A DNA stretch of 64,000 bases from Chryseobacterium gleum (GTDB lineage Bacteria; Bacteroidota; Bacteroidia; Flavobacteriales_D; Crocinitomicaceae). This document shows, piece by piece, positions 36,478 to 46,919 of the stretch (its first letter is position 1; each line of letters begins with the position of its first letter). A program made the translations under genes and the position numbers. The stretch covers positions 1 through 64,000 of the forward strand of contig CAMCWF010000007.1 in the NCBI GenBank assembly GCA_945882095.1, given 5' to 3'. The notes beneath the pieces were generated by a model. It was not told the DNA's origin. It saw only the letters and a program-made list of their open reading frames with translations, and did no database searches.

Positions 36478-38427
36478 ATGAATAAACTCAAGGAAGAAAC
36501 TTCCCCCTACTTGCTTCAGCATGCAACGAATCCCATCGATTGGTATCCTTGGTGCGAAAGTGCCTTCGAGCTGGCAATAAGGGAAGACAAGTTAATCATT
36601 CTGAGCATTGGATATTCCAGCTGTCATTGGTGTCATGTAATGGCCCACGAAACCTTTGAAAATGATGAAGTTGCTAAGTTTACGAATGCGAATTTTGTTT
36701 CCATAAAGGTAGACCGAGAAGAAAGACCCGACCTAGATCAACTCTATATGACATCGGTTCAAATGATGACTGGACAAGGGGGATGGCCATTGAATTGTAT
36801 ACTGTTGCCAGATAAAACGCCTGTGTATGGGGGGACCTATTTTCCCAAAGATCAATGGATGAATGTGCTTGCATCACTTGTCCAAACGAAATTAAACGCT
36901 CCCAACAAACTATTGGATTATGGACAATTGGTCCGGGAGGGATTGGTTGAAATCAATGAAGCGCCCGTATCAAATGCGCATCGATTGATTGAGGATGACA
37001 TTCATGCAAGTGTTGTGAATTGGAAAAGAAACTGGGACCACAAATGGGGAGGCAGACAGGGGGCACCAAAATTTCCCCTACCAAACAATTGGCTATTTTT
37101 ATTGGCTTATTGCAACGCTTACCAAAATTCTGAAGCAGAAGATTTCTTAGCTAAAACCTTGCGCAATATTTGTCTTGGTGGCATTCACGATCCGATTGAA
37201 GGAGGCATCTTTCGGTATTCTGTTGACGAATTTTGGAAAGTTCCCCATTTCGAAAAAATGCTTTATGACAATGCACAGATGATTGAACTGTTATCCTATG
37301 CGCACAATTCCTATCCTTCCCACACCCTTAAATACCAAGTCGAAAAGAACATTCAATGGATATTGAACACCTTACAATCAGATCACGATGCCCTTTTTTC
37401 CGCTACGGATGCAGACACAGATGGCATTGAAGGCGCTTATTACACTTGGAAACAAGAAGAAGCAGACAAGCTTTCTGAGGAGGAAAAAATACAGTTCTCG
37501 GAAACCTTTTTCACCAGCGATGTTGCTTATTGGGAGGATGGACGTTACGTGTTTTACCGAAAGGAGGATTGGGACCTTACCGTTTTAGATGGGTTGCAAA
37601 ATACCTTGGACTTGTGGCGCGCGAATAAAACGAAACCCTTTGTAGATTTTAAGTGCATCACATCATGGAACGCAATGGCCATATCTGCTTTAAGTGCGGC
37701 TTATGTAGTTTTCGACAAGGAAGAATACCTAAAAAATGCAAAACAAATAACTCAATGGATCCTCGATGTGCAAATAAAACAGCATGAGATTTTTCACATC
37801 CATTCCAAAGGGGAAAGTAAAATTACTGGACTACTGGAAGACAACGCATTTGTCATACGTGCTTTTATTGATTTGTATGTGGCCAGTGGCGAATTGGATG
37901 GGTTGCATAAAGCGCATCAACTTCTTACGCAATGTGTCTCACAGTTTTTTAACAAAGAAAAAGGTTATTTTGAAGATTCAATCAACGAATTGATGGTTGG
38001 AATTCTTGACTTACAAGACAATGTGATTCCTGCGAACAACAGTATTATGTGTGAAAACCTCATCAGGTTAGGGAGTTATTTTAGGAATGAGGAGTGGCTT
38101 CGCATGGCAAACGACATGTGTGCTTCCTTGGTTCCTAAGATGGTAAACAACCTCTCTGCCTATTCGCAATGGGGAATCAACGCCATGCTCTTGGAACAAG
38201 GGGTTGTAGAAATTTCCCTCCTTAACATGGAAGAAAACCAAATAGGTCCCTACAAACGAATGTTTCAAAAAAACTGGATTGTTTCATACCACAATGATTT
38301 GCCGGTATCACTCGGAATAACAAAGAAAGTTTCAATCTGTGGAAATCACCAATGCTACATTGCTACCAACGAGGTGTTAGAAGCCTTGGGGTTTTTAAAG
38401 TCCTCTGCGTGGTTAAAAGGCGCTTAA
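36478..38427 (+). CDS. YyaL/SSP411-type protein (DUF255 thioredoxin-like + six-hairpin domain)
   Basis: 649 aa from the ATG at 36478; a GTG 36 bases upstream is less likely. The start reads [24 protein letters not shown] (cited in pieces: [16 protein letters not shown]-like NPIDWYPW), the standard opening of SSP411/YyaL. The thioredoxin-like domain has CHWCHVM (about residue 44). A long alpha/alpha-barrel region follows with [11 protein letters not shown] and [12 protein letters not shown]. The family's biochemical role is uncertain. A TATTTTTG box lies at 36433-36440. It ends in a four-base tail overlap with the transketolase gene. Confidence 0.92.
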   Translation: MNKLKEETSPYLLQHATNPIDWYPWCESAFELAIREDKLIILSIGYSSCHWCHVMAHETFENDEVAKFTNANFVSIKVDREERPDLDQLYMTSVQMMTGQGGWPLNCILLPDKTPVYGGTYFPKDQWMNVLASLVQTKLNAPNKLLDYGQLVREGLVEINEAPVSNAHRLIEDDIHASVVNWKRNWDHKWGGRQGAPKFPLPNNWLFLLAYCNAYQNSEAEDFLAKTLRNICLGGIHDPIEGGIFRYSVDEFWKVPHFEKMLYDNAQMIELLSYAHNSYPSHTLKYQVEKNIQWILNTLQSDHDALFSATDADTDGIEGAYYTWKQEEADKLSEEEKIQFSETFFTSDVAYWEDGRYVFYRKEDWDLTVLDGLQNTLDLWRANKTKPFVDFKCITSWNAMAISALSAAYVVFDKEEYLKNAKQITQWILDVQIKQHEIFHIHSKGESKITGLLEDNAFVIRAFIDLYVASGELDGLHKAHQLLTQCVSQFFNKEKGYFEDSINELMVGILDLQDNVIPANNSIMCENLIRLGSYFRNEEWLRMANDMCASLVPKMVNNLSAYSQWGINAMLLEQGVVEISLLNMEENQIGPYKRMFQKNWIVSYHNDLPVSLGITKKVSICGNHQCYIATNEVLEALGFLKSSAWLKGA

Positions 38428-39371
38428 CCTTTTCTAGACATTACTTTTTTTACAGCGCTCACAATGTCTTGCGTTTCTAACCCATATTTGGCAAGAAGTT
38501 CATTCGGCGTGCCGCTTTCTCCAAAAGTATCATTTACAGCGACAAATTCTTGTGGGGAAGGCATATATTGCGCCAACACTTGTGCCACCGCATCACCGAG
38601 TCCGCCATTACGCATGTGTTCTTCAGCGGTTACTACACATTTTGTTTTACGAAGTGATTTCAAAATCGCATCTTGATCCAGAGGTTTAATCGTATGCATA
38701 TTTATCACTTCGGCTGAAACCCCAATGTTTTTCAAGGCCTCTGCTGCTTCAATGGATTTCCAAACCAAATGACCACAGGCAATGATTGTTACATCCGTTC
38801 CTTCCATCAAGACATCGGCCTTTCCAATGACAAAAGGAGCGTTTTCAGGTACAAAAATAGGCACAACGGGTCGGCCAAATCGCAAATATACCGGGCCAGT
38901 GAATTTTGCAATTTCAATGGTTGCTTGCATGGTTTGGTTGTAATCTGCCGGTACAATCACGGTCATGTTCGGCAGCATGCGCATCATCCCTATGTCTTCT
39001 AACACTTGATGCGTCGCGCCATCCTCTCCCAAAGTAAGTCCCGCGTGAGATGCGCAAATTTTTACATTTTTCTTTGCATACGCAATGCTTTGACGAATTT
39101 GGTCATACACCCTAGAGGTTGAGAAATTCGCAAAGGTTCCGGTAAAAGGAATCTTTCCACCCAACGTCATCCCTGCCGCAATGCCCATCATGTTTGCCTC
39201 GGCAATCCCAACTTGAAAAAACCGCTCTGGATGGTTTTTTTTGAAAGCATCCATCTTCAGTGAGCCCGTTAAATCAGCGCAAAGCGCCAACACATCTGGG
39301 TTGGTTTCTCCTAAAATTCTTAACCCCTCTCCAAACCCTGATCGGGTATCTTTGTTTCCTAAAATTTCCAT
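38424..39371 (-). CDS. transketolase, C-terminal subunit (split form)
   Basis: 315 aa, covering the pyrimidine-binding and C-terminal domains of transketolase: [26 protein letters not shown] (with the Glu that activates thiamine diphosphate), [16 protein letters not shown] and [15 protein letters not shown]. It must pair with the N-terminal subunit encoded 1.36 kb upstream in the same direction. Unusually, a VWA gene lies between the two halves, two bases upstream of this start. The stop overlaps the YyaL stop (TTAA). Confidence 0.93.
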   Translation of the reverse strand: MEILGNKDTRSGFGEGLRILGETNPDVLALCADLTGSLKMDAFKKNHPERFFQVGIAEANMMGIAAGMTLGGKIPFTGTFANFSTSRVYDQIRQSIAYAKKNVKICASHAGLTLGEDGATHQVLEDIGMMRMLPNMTVIVPADYNQTMQATIEIAKFTGPVYLRFGRPVVPIFVPENAPFVIGKADVLMEGTDVTIIACGHLVWKSIEAAEALKNIGVSAEVINMHTIKPLDQDAILKSLRKTKCVVTAEEHMRNGGLGDAVAQVLAQYMPSPQEFVAVNDTFGESGTPNELLAKYGLETQDIVSAVKKVMSRKG

Positions 39372-39373
39372 GA

Positions 39374-40729
39374 TTAATTGATTGAAATTACATTGGTTTT
39401 GTTTCCTGTGATTGTGAAATATTTTTCGTTGGTGTACCCGGTGGATTTCATGTCTCGTTGACGGTAAATCATTTTGTATTTACCCGGCAGCAACAATACA
39501 TTGGTTGATAAAACAGCGTCCGGAAGGTTGTAAATCCAATCCCAAGTCCCACCTGTGTTTTGAAAGTATAACTGCGCCACCAAGGGTTTTGTGCATTTGT
39601 ATTCCAATTGACCCGGCGCTTCTATTTCTATTGAATTTATATTGGATTGTGTGATTTCAACGGTTCTATAAATCCTCGGAAGGGTAAGTATTTCCACTTC
39701 GTATGTCCCCACCAAATACTTGTTTGTTTCGTTGTATTTTTGAGTATGTAACGTTTTCGAAGATCCTTTGGACATGACGCGCATTTCAAATTGGGGATTA
39801 AAAATACTCTTCACCGAATTCAACCTTAAGAACCCTTGTGCGGCATTTACCTTTATGGTATTGTGCGTGTGCTTGGTAAGCGAAATATTGTTTTTAACAA
39901 CCGTAGGAATGGTTTGCACCACCATGTCGTATTTGAGGTTCGGGTCTATAAACAACGTATCGGGGTTTCCAAGTCGGTTTAAGGTATGCATAAATGTATA
40001 TTTCAATTGAGGCGTACCGGCTTCATATAGAAACACGGTAACATTGGTTTCTTTCGGCATCCCTTTTATGTCATCCAAGTTAATTTGGGCGGTCGTTTTG
40101 ACCAAAACAGTGTTCAAGATTGTTTTAAAAACCTTCCGGAAAGATTCTTTGTCCTCTGCCTCCGAATAGGAGCCAATGCATTTAAATTTATCTAAATAGG
40201 ACAAGTCCATCCCTAAACCGATAACGAATGGGGTGACTTTAACGCCTTTTTCTTTAAGTTTTTTTGCAATTACGCAAGGATCATTGTCGCACGACTCTAA
40301 ACCATCCGTTATCAGAATAATTACATTTTTTGCCAAGGTATCTGGGAAATCAGCTGCCGCAGCTTCCAAGGATCGCGCAATGGGTGTAGCACCTTTGGCT
40401 ACGAGGTTTTTAATTTTTAACTGAATGGCATCAAGGTTATTTTTTCCAAAGGGCACCTCTAACTTCGTGTCATTACAATCCTGTTCATTATTGGTTATTG
40501 GAAATTGATGTCCATAGACCCTAAGTGCTACCTCCGTATCGGGTACGCCCCTTAAATCTTCAAGTTCTCGGTTGATTACCTCCTTGGCTGCTTGAATTCT
40601 GGTTTGACTTCCCCAAGAAGCATTCATGCTGTTTGATGCGTCTAGGATAAATAGGATTCTGGTGATGGGTTTGCCTTGCCCCAAAAGGAGAAATGGAACA
40701 AAGAAAAATATCAGCAACCCCTTTTTCAT
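39374..40729 (-). CDS. exported von Willebrand factor A domain protein between transketolase halves
   Basis: 451 aa. A signal peptide (about 1-18) is followed by a VWA domain (about 22-210) with a complete metal site: DASNS (DxSxS near 30-34), a Thr in KGATPIARS and ITDGLES. The rest (210-451) is beta-rich with no known motif. VWA domains bind protein ligands through a divalent metal. The gene sits three bases after the N-terminal transketolase subunit and two bases before the C-terminal one, so all three are surely co-transcribed, although this product leaves the cytoplasm and the other two do not. Confidence 0.85.
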   Translation of the reverse strand: MKKGLLIFFFVPFLLLGQGKPITRILFILDASNSMNASWGSQTRIQAAKEVINRELEDLRGVPDTEVALRVYGHQFPITNNEQDCNDTKLEVPFGKNNLDAIQLKIKNLVAKGATPIARSLEAAAADFPDTLAKNVIILITDGLESCDNDPCVIAKKLKEKGVKVTPFVIGLGMDLSYLDKFKCIGSYSEAEDKESFRKVFKTILNTVLVKTTAQINLDDIKGMPKETNVTVFLYEAGTPQLKYTFMHTLNRLGNPDTLFIDPNLKYDMVVQTIPTVVKNNISLTKHTHNTIKVNAAQGFLRLNSVKSIFNPQFEMRVMSKGSSKTLHTQKYNETNKYLVGTYEVEILTLPRIYRTVEITQSNINSIEIEAPGQLEYKCTKPLVAQLYFQNTGGTWDWIYNLPDAVLSTNVLLLPGKYKMIYRQRDMKSTGYTNEKYFTITGNKTNVISIN

Positions 40730-40732
40730 GAA

Positions 40733-41569
40733 TTAATAATCTCCAAAAGTTTCTGTTAATTGGTTTAATGCCACTGCGAGTTGGTCATCGTTTGGCGCCG
40801 AGCCATGCCATTTATGGGTTCCCATCATAAAATCAACCCCTTGTCCCATTTCAGTTTTCATTAAAATTACTTTTGGCTTGTTGTTGGCTATGTTCGCATC
40901 AATCGATTTAAAAACCCGCTCCATATCCGTAAAATCGTGCCCGTCCATTTCGTAAACATCCCAGCCGAAAGCTGCCCATTTTTGGTCTAGAGGTGAAATG
41001 TCTAAAACTTCTGAAAGGTCGCCGTCAATTTGACGTCCATTATAATCAACAATGGCAATTAGGTTACCCATTTTTCTTGCGCTGGCATACATTGCCGCTT
41101 CCCAAACCTGTCCTTCTTGTAATTCTCCATCACCCATCAAGCAGTAAACCCATTTATCGTCATTGTTCAAACGTTTGGAGGTGGCTGCACCAATGGAAAC
41201 CGACAATCCCTGTCCTAAAGACCCTGATGCCATTCTAATCCCCGGCAACCCCTTGTCCGTAGATGGATGGCCTTGAAGTCGGCTCGATAATTTACGAAAA
41301 GTTGCAAGTTCAGAAATGGGAAAAAATTCAGCTCTGGCTAGAACAGCGTACCAAACGGGAGAAATATGACCATTCGAAAGAAAAAACATGTCTTCATTCC
41401 TTCCGTCCATTGAAAAATTTTCGGCTGAATACCGCAGCCTGTTAAAATAGAGATAGGTCAGTAGGTCTGTGCATCCTAAAGATCCTCCAGGATGTCCTGA
41501 GCTTACCGCGTGTACCATCCTTACGATGTCACGTCTTACTTGAGATGCCATTTTTTGTAAATCCATCAT
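40733..41569 (-). CDS. transketolase, N-terminal subunit (split form)
   Basis: 278 aa, the thiamine-diphosphate-binding half: SSGHPGGSLGCTDLLTYLYF (cited as SGHPGGSLG), GSLGQGLSVSIGAA, MGDGELQEGQVWEA (the GDG metal motif) and LIAIVDYNGRQIDG. With the C-terminal subunit the combined length of 593 aa is close to single-chain transketolase. Transketolase moves two-carbon units between sugar phosphates in the pentose phosphate pathway. First gene of the three-gene run. A TAGATTTG box lies on the minus strand at 41596-41589. Confidence 0.93.
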   Translation of the reverse strand: MMDLQKMASQVRRDIVRMVHAVSSGHPGGSLGCTDLLTYLYFNRLRYSAENFSMDGRNEDMFFLSNGHISPVWYAVLARAEFFPISELATFRKLSSRLQGHPSTDKGLPGIRMASGSLGQGLSVSIGAATSKRLNNDDKWVYCLMGDGELQEGQVWEAAMYASARKMGNLIAIVDYNGRQIDGDLSEVLDISPLDQKWAAFGWDVYEMDGHDFTDMERVFKSIDANIANNKPKVILMKTEMGQGVDFMMGTHKWHGSAPNDDQLAVALNQLTETFGDY

Positions 41570-41730
41570 TTCCTATAAATTATGAATACAAATCTAGCTT
41601 TTATTCATTTGTGATATCGACAAAGCGCGAAATTTGCATTGCAACTTATCAAAACATACAACGTCTTCATCGGGCACTCAATTTTTCCATTTGTGTTCAA
41701 AATGGTAAATTCGTATTAAATTCAATCGAA

Positions 41731-42117
41731 ATGAAAAAATTATTGACCTTAATTGTCCTATTGCAGCTAAGCTTCTTAGGATGGTCGCAATCAAAAAAAG
41801 TTCTCAAAGAACTAAAGAAAGTCTATTCCAATGAAGAATTAAATGCATTTAAGTCCGAACATGGAAACTTAGATTTATTGTTTTTCGCCTACGATCACGC
41901 CGTTTATGCTTTTTCAAACAATGGCAAAAAAGACCTTGGAGACTTGCCAATCTCTGCTAATTCAAGCCATTTTACGGATTTTGGGGTAAAGATTTTACCC
42001 TTCAATCAATATTTCCGCAATGAAACACCCAATGAAATCATTGGAATTAAGTCTCTACTTGTATTGCAAAATGAACTGAGTCAATCGCTTCGCTCGAATT
42101 CTAAAGAAAGAAAATAA
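41731..42117 (+). CDS. small exported protein, function unknown
   Basis: 128 aa from the ATG at 41731, which begins a good signal peptide (MKKLLTLIVLLQLSFLGWSQ). A longer frame exists but begins inside the divergent transketolase gene. The mature part is about 108 residues, with lysine-rich start (SKKVLKELKKVY) and no known motif. Its TAA is directly followed by the ATG of the class-B T9SS protein with no gap, so the two are co-translated. It may assist that protein. Confidence 0.72.
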   Translation: MKKLLTLIVLLQLSFLGWSQSKKVLKELKKVYSNEELNAFKSEHGNLDLLFFAYDHAVYAFSNNGKKDLGDLPISANSSHFTDFGVKILPFNQYFRNETPNEIIGIKSLLVLQNELSQSLRSNSKERK

Positions 42118-44580
42118 ATGAAAAAAATATTTGCCCTTTTGGTTTTTATTGCCTCCCTTCAGTCGATGGATGCACAGATGTTGTTAACAGGTCCAGACTT
42201 TCCCATCGCAAACCCCTTAAACTGTGCCGCAATTATTCCACCTGCCGGCGGGACCAATTTTAGCGATGGTCCATCGAACTACCTACCAAACATGGATGAA
42301 ATTATCACTTTTTGTCCAGATTTAAACCAAGGTTCAAAAGTTTCCATTGCTTTTGCTGTAAACATCGGATTTACCTTCAACATTGATCCAAGTGATACAT
42401 TGTATGTCTACGACGGTCCTTCAATTGCCTCTCCTTTGTTGGGCGCGTATAATTCAGGAACCCACCCAACGGGATTTTTTGCACAAGCCTCCTTTCAAAA
42501 CAATCCAAGTGGCTGTTTAACTTTGCGGTTCCGGTCAAATGGAAGTGCTCAAGGCACAGGATGGGATGCCAACGTCGCTTGTGGGAATCCACAACAACCT
42601 TTTTTTCCTCACATGCATGCCTATGTTAATGGGACAGGACCTGACGCATTAAATCCTGCAGACACGGGTTATGTGGACGTGTGTTTTGGAGACAGCATCT
42701 TATTTGTTGCTGACCCCGCCTTCCCATATGCTTTGGAAACGACCAATACAGGTTATTCTCAAAACCCTGGAAACTGTGCCTACCAGTGGACCGTTGGTGG
42801 CGTGGGACAATTTAACAACGACTCCATTTGGTTTACACCCCCAGCGCGTTCTGGTTATTTTGTAGACTTACGGATAACAGATATTTTTCCACAAATCAAA
42901 AGAATTACAGCAAAAGTCAGGGTTTCTCAATTGCCCAGTTTTGCAGGCACTGGGCCTTACCAAGACACTGTATGTTTAGGACAAAATACGTATTTGATTG
43001 GGGGGGTTACCCAACAAGACACCGTAGGTGTTGACATTCCGTTTGGCGAATTTCAAATCGGGGGTGTTTTCGCAGGGCTCACTTTTCTACCTGATGGCAG
43101 CGGCGTGCAATATGCAACCAACATTGGAATTTCTGGATTTGACGATACCACAACCATTACCAGTGCAGCAAACTTTGACCAAATGTGTTTGGACATTGAG
43201 CATTCATACATTGGAGACATTGAAATTGCATTAACTTGTCCGAATGGTACCACCGTTTCCATTATGAATGCATACAACCAAACGCCGTTTGGATGGGTCG
43301 AATTGATTCCTGGGGGATGTGGAAATGGCATTGGAACGTTTTTAGGAAATGACACCAATCTTGATGGCGGTGCGCCTGGCGCGCCGGTTTGGTCCTATTG
43401 TTTTTCACCAACTCAAGCGACTTTAGGAACCATCTGCAGCGAAAATGCCGCAGGAAATACGGTAATAAATAACTATGGTTTCCCTTCTATGAACCCCAAT
43501 GGTGTTTATTTACCCGATGGGAATTTTAATGATTTTATCGGATGCCCTGTCAATGGGAATTGGACCATTACAGTACAAGACAACCAAGGTATCGACGATG
43601 GATATATCTTTCAATGGGGTATTTATTTTAACCAAAGCTTGTATCCTGACCAAGAAGGGTATCAAAACACAATCGTATCTGACAGTTGGTCCAACAACCC
43701 AACAATTATTTCTGGACAGAATGATACAGCGATCATCATTCAACCCATTACCCCGGGAACGGCAAATTATACCTACAATGTAATCGATGATTTTGGATGT
43801 CATTACGACACAACGGTCGTGTTGGAAGTATTGCCTTTGCCAAACATTTTCGGTGACACCATCGCTTGTAATTTGTTTTTACAAGTTAACAATACCTCTT
43901 CGTATGACGGAGGTGTTTGGGTTGCTTCAGACACTGCTGCGGTAAACTTCTCAAATTCGAACGCAGAAAACCCACTTATTTCAACTACCACACCTGGCAT
44001 CTATTCAGTCACCTATACCGACAATGCCTGTAGCAATGCCATTACGTCGTTAATTGAATTCCCTCCTTATGTCTATGTCGATGTTTTGGATTCAGCAATT
44101 TGCGAAGGCGCCACCATTGACATCATAGCGGCAACCATCAATTCTGGAACTTTGCAAGCGGGTTACAATCCCCAATCTCAATTGCAATGGTTCAATGGCT
44201 CAAACGACAATTTTATCGTGGTTTCAAGCGCTGGAAATTATTCCGTAACCTTAAACAACGTTTGTCATACTGCCAGTGATACGGCGCACATCACCATTAA
44301 ACCTTGCGACATCGAGGTTCCAAATATTGTTTCCTTGTCTTCGATGGCTGGAAATCAATTGTTTAATGTGGACTATGATGGCATACAAACTTTTGAGTGT
44401 GTGATTTTAAACCGTTGGGGAAATGTAATTTATACCTACACGGATCCTGCAGGATCTTGGGATGGGAAAACAATGGATGGAAAACTGGTAGAAGAGGGAA
44501 CGTATTTTTATAAAATTGAAGCGATGTTTGACGGCGGAATCGAAGTCAAAAAACATGGTTTTGTATATGTAAAATACTAA
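42118..44580 (+). CDS. large T9SS class-B surface protein with CUB and P-domain
   Basis: 820 aa. Signal peptide (1-19, ending MDAQ), a CUB-like domain (about 35-155; FNIDPSDTLYVYDGPS, CLTLRFRSNG), Ig/PKD-like beta modules, a proprotein-convertase P-domain (about 330-500; DIEHSYIGDIEIALTCPNGT, GNWTITVQDN), further Ig-like modules, and a gliding-motility-associated C-terminal domain (about 735-820; ILNRWGNVIYTY, SWDGKTMDGK, EEGTYFYKIEA). That last domain marks class-B T9SS cargo, thought to be retained with PorP/SprF partners. No protease motif seen; an adhesin or matrix role is inferred. Confidence 0.9.
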   Translation: MKKIFALLVFIASLQSMDAQMLLTGPDFPIANPLNCAAIIPPAGGTNFSDGPSNYLPNMDEIITFCPDLNQGSKVSIAFAVNIGFTFNIDPSDTLYVYDGPSIASPLLGAYNSGTHPTGFFAQASFQNNPSGCLTLRFRSNGSAQGTGWDANVACGNPQQPFFPHMHAYVNGTGPDALNPADTGYVDVCFGDSILFVADPAFPYALETTNTGYSQNPGNCAYQWTVGGVGQFNNDSIWFTPPARSGYFVDLRITDIFPQIKRITAKVRVSQLPSFAGTGPYQDTVCLGQNTYLIGGVTQQDTVGVDIPFGEFQIGGVFAGLTFLPDGSGVQYATNIGISGFDDTTTITSAANFDQMCLDIEHSYIGDIEIALTCPNGTTVSIMNAYNQTPFGWVELIPGGCGNGIGTFLGNDTNLDGGAPGAPVWSYCFSPTQATLGTICSENAAGNTVINNYGFPSMNPNGVYLPDGNFNDFIGCPVNGNWTITVQDNQGIDDGYIFQWGIYFNQSLYPDQEGYQNTIVSDSWSNNPTIISGQNDTAIIIQPITPGTANYTYNVIDDFGCHYDTTVVLEVLPLPNIFGDTIACNLFLQVNNTSSYDGGVWVASDTAAVNFSNSNAENPLISTTTPGIYSVTYTDNACSNAITSLIEFPPYVYVDVLDSAICEGATIDIIAATINSGTLQAGYNPQSQLQWFNGSNDNFIVVSSAGNYSVTLNNVCHTASDTAHITIKPCDIEVPNIVSLSSMAGNQLFNVDYDGIQTFECVILNRWGNVIYTYTDPAGSWDGKTMDGKLVEEGTYFYKIEAMFDGGIEVKKHGFVYVKY

Positions 44581-44637
44581 TTTCAGGCGCCAACCCCTTT
44601 CTTTCATTTTCTTGTGGTAATTTTGAAAAAAAAAGAA

Positions 44638-45627
44638 ATGAAAGTGGTAGGCATTAATGGTTTTGGTAGAATCGGAAGGTGCTTTACCCGCTTGTCGTTA
44701 AATCAAGATAAATTTGATGTCGCTGTCGTAAATGACCCTGCTGACATAAACATACTCGCTCATTTGTTCAAATACGACAGTGTTCATGGGCCGTTGAAAT
44801 TGAATTTTACAATCGTAGATAATATTTTGGTTTTTGAGAATGGGAAAAAAATCTTGTTTACAAAATTTCACAATCCCGAAGAAATCAATTGGCAGGCCCT
44901 AGGCGTCGAGGTTGTCATTGAATCATCTGGATTGTTTTTAACAAAAGCGCTTGCTGGTAAACATTTGAATTCGGGAGCGAAAAGGGTTATCATCTCTGCC
45001 CCAAGTACAGACAGCGATGTAAAAACATTGGTGCTAGGCGTAAATGATGAACTTTTGAGCCAAGAAGACCGCATCATTTCAAATGCATCCTGTACAACCA
45101 ACAACGTTGCACCCATGTTGAAAGTAATAAATTCATTGGTTGAAATTGAGTTGGCACATATTTCCACGACGCACAGTTTCACCTCAGACCAACGATTGCA
45201 AGACGCGCCTCACAAGGACCTCCGAAGGGCAAGGGCGGCAAGTCAATCCATTGTGCCAACAACTACAGGCGCTACCAAAGCAATCATGCGTGTTTTTCCG
45301 GATTTGGCGACAAAGATATCAGGCTCAAGTGTTCGTGTTCCTGTAATCAATGGCTCAATGACCGAGCTTACAATCATTACGGAAAGCAAAATTTCGGTTG
45401 AAGACATTAACAGGGCGATGAAGCATGCTGCTGAAAATGAGCTTAAAGGAATCCTTGGGTATACCGAAGACCCGATTGTTTCTGTGGATGTAATTGGGTC
45501 CTCATACAGTTGCTTGTTTGACGCACAATTGACAACCTTCTTCCATAAAATGATTCGATTGGTTGGTTGGTACGACAATGAGATGGGTTATTCAAATCGA
45601 TTGGTCGATTTGATTTCGAAATTTTAA
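44638..45627 (+). CDS. gapA: glyceraldehyde-3-phosphate dehydrogenase
   Basis: 329 aa from the ATG at 44638 (MKVVGINGFGRIGR); an upstream GTG adds eight residues. The catalytic Cys is in SNASCTTNNVAP, and substrate-binding residues are in HSFTSDQRLQD and VGWYDNEMGYSNR. It performs the NAD(P)-dependent oxidation of glyceraldehyde 3-phosphate. It stands tail to tail with pgk, the next enzyme of glycolysis; their stop codons overlap by four bases, which is different from the usual gap-pgk operon order. Confidence 0.95.
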   Translation: MKVVGINGFGRIGRCFTRLSLNQDKFDVAVVNDPADINILAHLFKYDSVHGPLKLNFTIVDNILVFENGKKILFTKFHNPEEINWQALGVEVVIESSGLFLTKALAGKHLNSGAKRVIISAPSTDSDVKTLVLGVNDELLSQEDRIISNASCTTNNVAPMLKVINSLVEIELAHISTTHSFTSDQRLQDAPHKDLRRARAASQSIVPTTTGATKAIMRVFPDLATKISGSSVRVPVINGSMTELTIITESKISVEDINRAMKHAAENELKGILGYTEDPIVSVDVIGSSYSCLFDAQLTTFFHKMIRLVGWYDNEMGYSNRLVDLISKF

Positions 45628-46817
45628 TTTTCCAAGGCCATTATTCCGGGTAAAGATTTACCTTCAAAATACTCCAACAGCGCTCCTCCACCCGTACTTA
45701 CAAAACTCACATCATTTTCCAATCCAAATTTGGCAATGGCCGCCGCACTGTCTCCACCCCCAATTAAGCTGTAGGATCCATTGCGAGTTGCTTCACAAAC
45801 AGCCATTGCAACTTGTTTGGTTCCGTTTTCAAAAGATGACCATTCAAAAACCCCCATTGGGCCATTCCATAAAATCGTTTTGCTTTTTTTAATGATTTGC
45901 TCAAATTCAGTGATTGCTTTTGGACCGATGTCCAAGCCCATCCAACCACTTGGAATGCTTTGCGTATCTGCAAACATGACCTCCGCAGTTTCTGAAAAAG
46001 AATGTGCAAGCACACTGTCGACGGGTATGTGGATGTTTACTTTTTTACTTTTGGCAAGGGCTAAGATTTCATTGACTTTTTCTATGCGTTCTGGTTCATA
46101 CAATGAATTTCCTATGTCTCCCCCGAGCGCTTTTGCGAATGTGTAAGCCATTCCCCCTCCAATGATGATGTCTGAAGCAATATTTAATAAATTCTCAATA
46201 ATTAAAATTTTATCGGAAACTTTTGCTCCTCCAATAATGGCTACAAAAGGGTTCAATGGATTGTCCAGAATTTTTTTTGCATTTTGTACTTCAGCTTCCA
46301 TTAAAAAACCCATCATTTTATCGTTCGGAAAGAAAGAAGCCAATTGGGTTGTGCTTGCATGCGCGCGATGCGCCGCACCAAAAGCATCATTTACATAACA
46401 ATCTCCAAGTTTAGATAACGTTTCCGCAAAACCCAATCCCCCTTTAGATTCTTCGGAGTTAAATCGAACATTTTCGTAAAGCACAACGCTTCCCGGTTGT
46501 ACTGTTTCTTGCATTTCACTTGTTGTTTCCACAGCAAAAGAATCACAAAACATCACGGGCATCCCCAAAAGATTTTCGAGACAAGGCAAAACCTGGCGCA
46601 ATGAAAAACGTGCTTCAGGTCCGTTTTTCGGCCGGCCAAAATGGGAAAGTAACCGAACGGATCCTCCCTGTTTTAGTATGTGTTGGATGGTGGGAATTGC
46701 CGCCCGAATCCGTTTGTCATCCGTTACAATTGCAGTTTCTTTGTGTAAGGGGACATTAAAATCCACACGAACAATCGCAACTTTATTTTGAAAATCATAT
46801 TGACGGAAATCTTGCAC
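45624..46817 (-). CDS. pgk: phosphoglycerate kinase
   Basis: 397 aa. Signatures: VAIVRVDFNVPLHK, RLLSHFGRPKN, VNDAFGAAHRAHAS, AIIGGAKVSDKI, and the ATP loop LIGGGDSAAAI near the C-terminus. It transfers phosphate from 1,3-bisphosphoglycerate to ADP. The likely start codon is GTG (46817-46815). A TAGCTTTG box on the minus strand at 46841-46834 ends 16 bases before it, so the leader is short. The 3' end overlaps gapA. Confidence 0.96.
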   Translation of the reverse strand: MQDFRQYDFQNKVAIVRVDFNVPLHKETAIVTDDKRIRAAIPTIQHILKQGGSVRLLSHFGRPKNGPEARFSLRQVLPCLENLLGMPVMFCDSFAVETTSEMQETVQPGSVVLYENVRFNSEESKGGLGFAETLSKLGDCYVNDAFGAAHRAHASTTQLASFFPNDKMMGFLMEAEVQNAKKILDNPLNPFVAIIGGAKVSDKILIIENLLNIASDIIIGGGMAYTFAKALGGDIGNSLYEPERIEKVNEILALAKSKKVNIHIPVDSVLAHSFSETAEVMFADTQSIPSGWMGLDIGPKAITEFEQIIKKSKTILWNGPMGVFEWSSFENGTKQVAMAVCEATRNGSYSLIGGGDSAAAIAKFGLENDVSFVSTGGGALLEYFEGKSLPGIMALEN

Positions 46818-46919
46818 GGCACCTAATTTTTTTCAAAGCTAAAATATTTTCATCAAATTGAGATTTCGATAAATCACAAACCAAAATAATTATGCAGTTT
46901 TGTATAAATAATATTTAAT

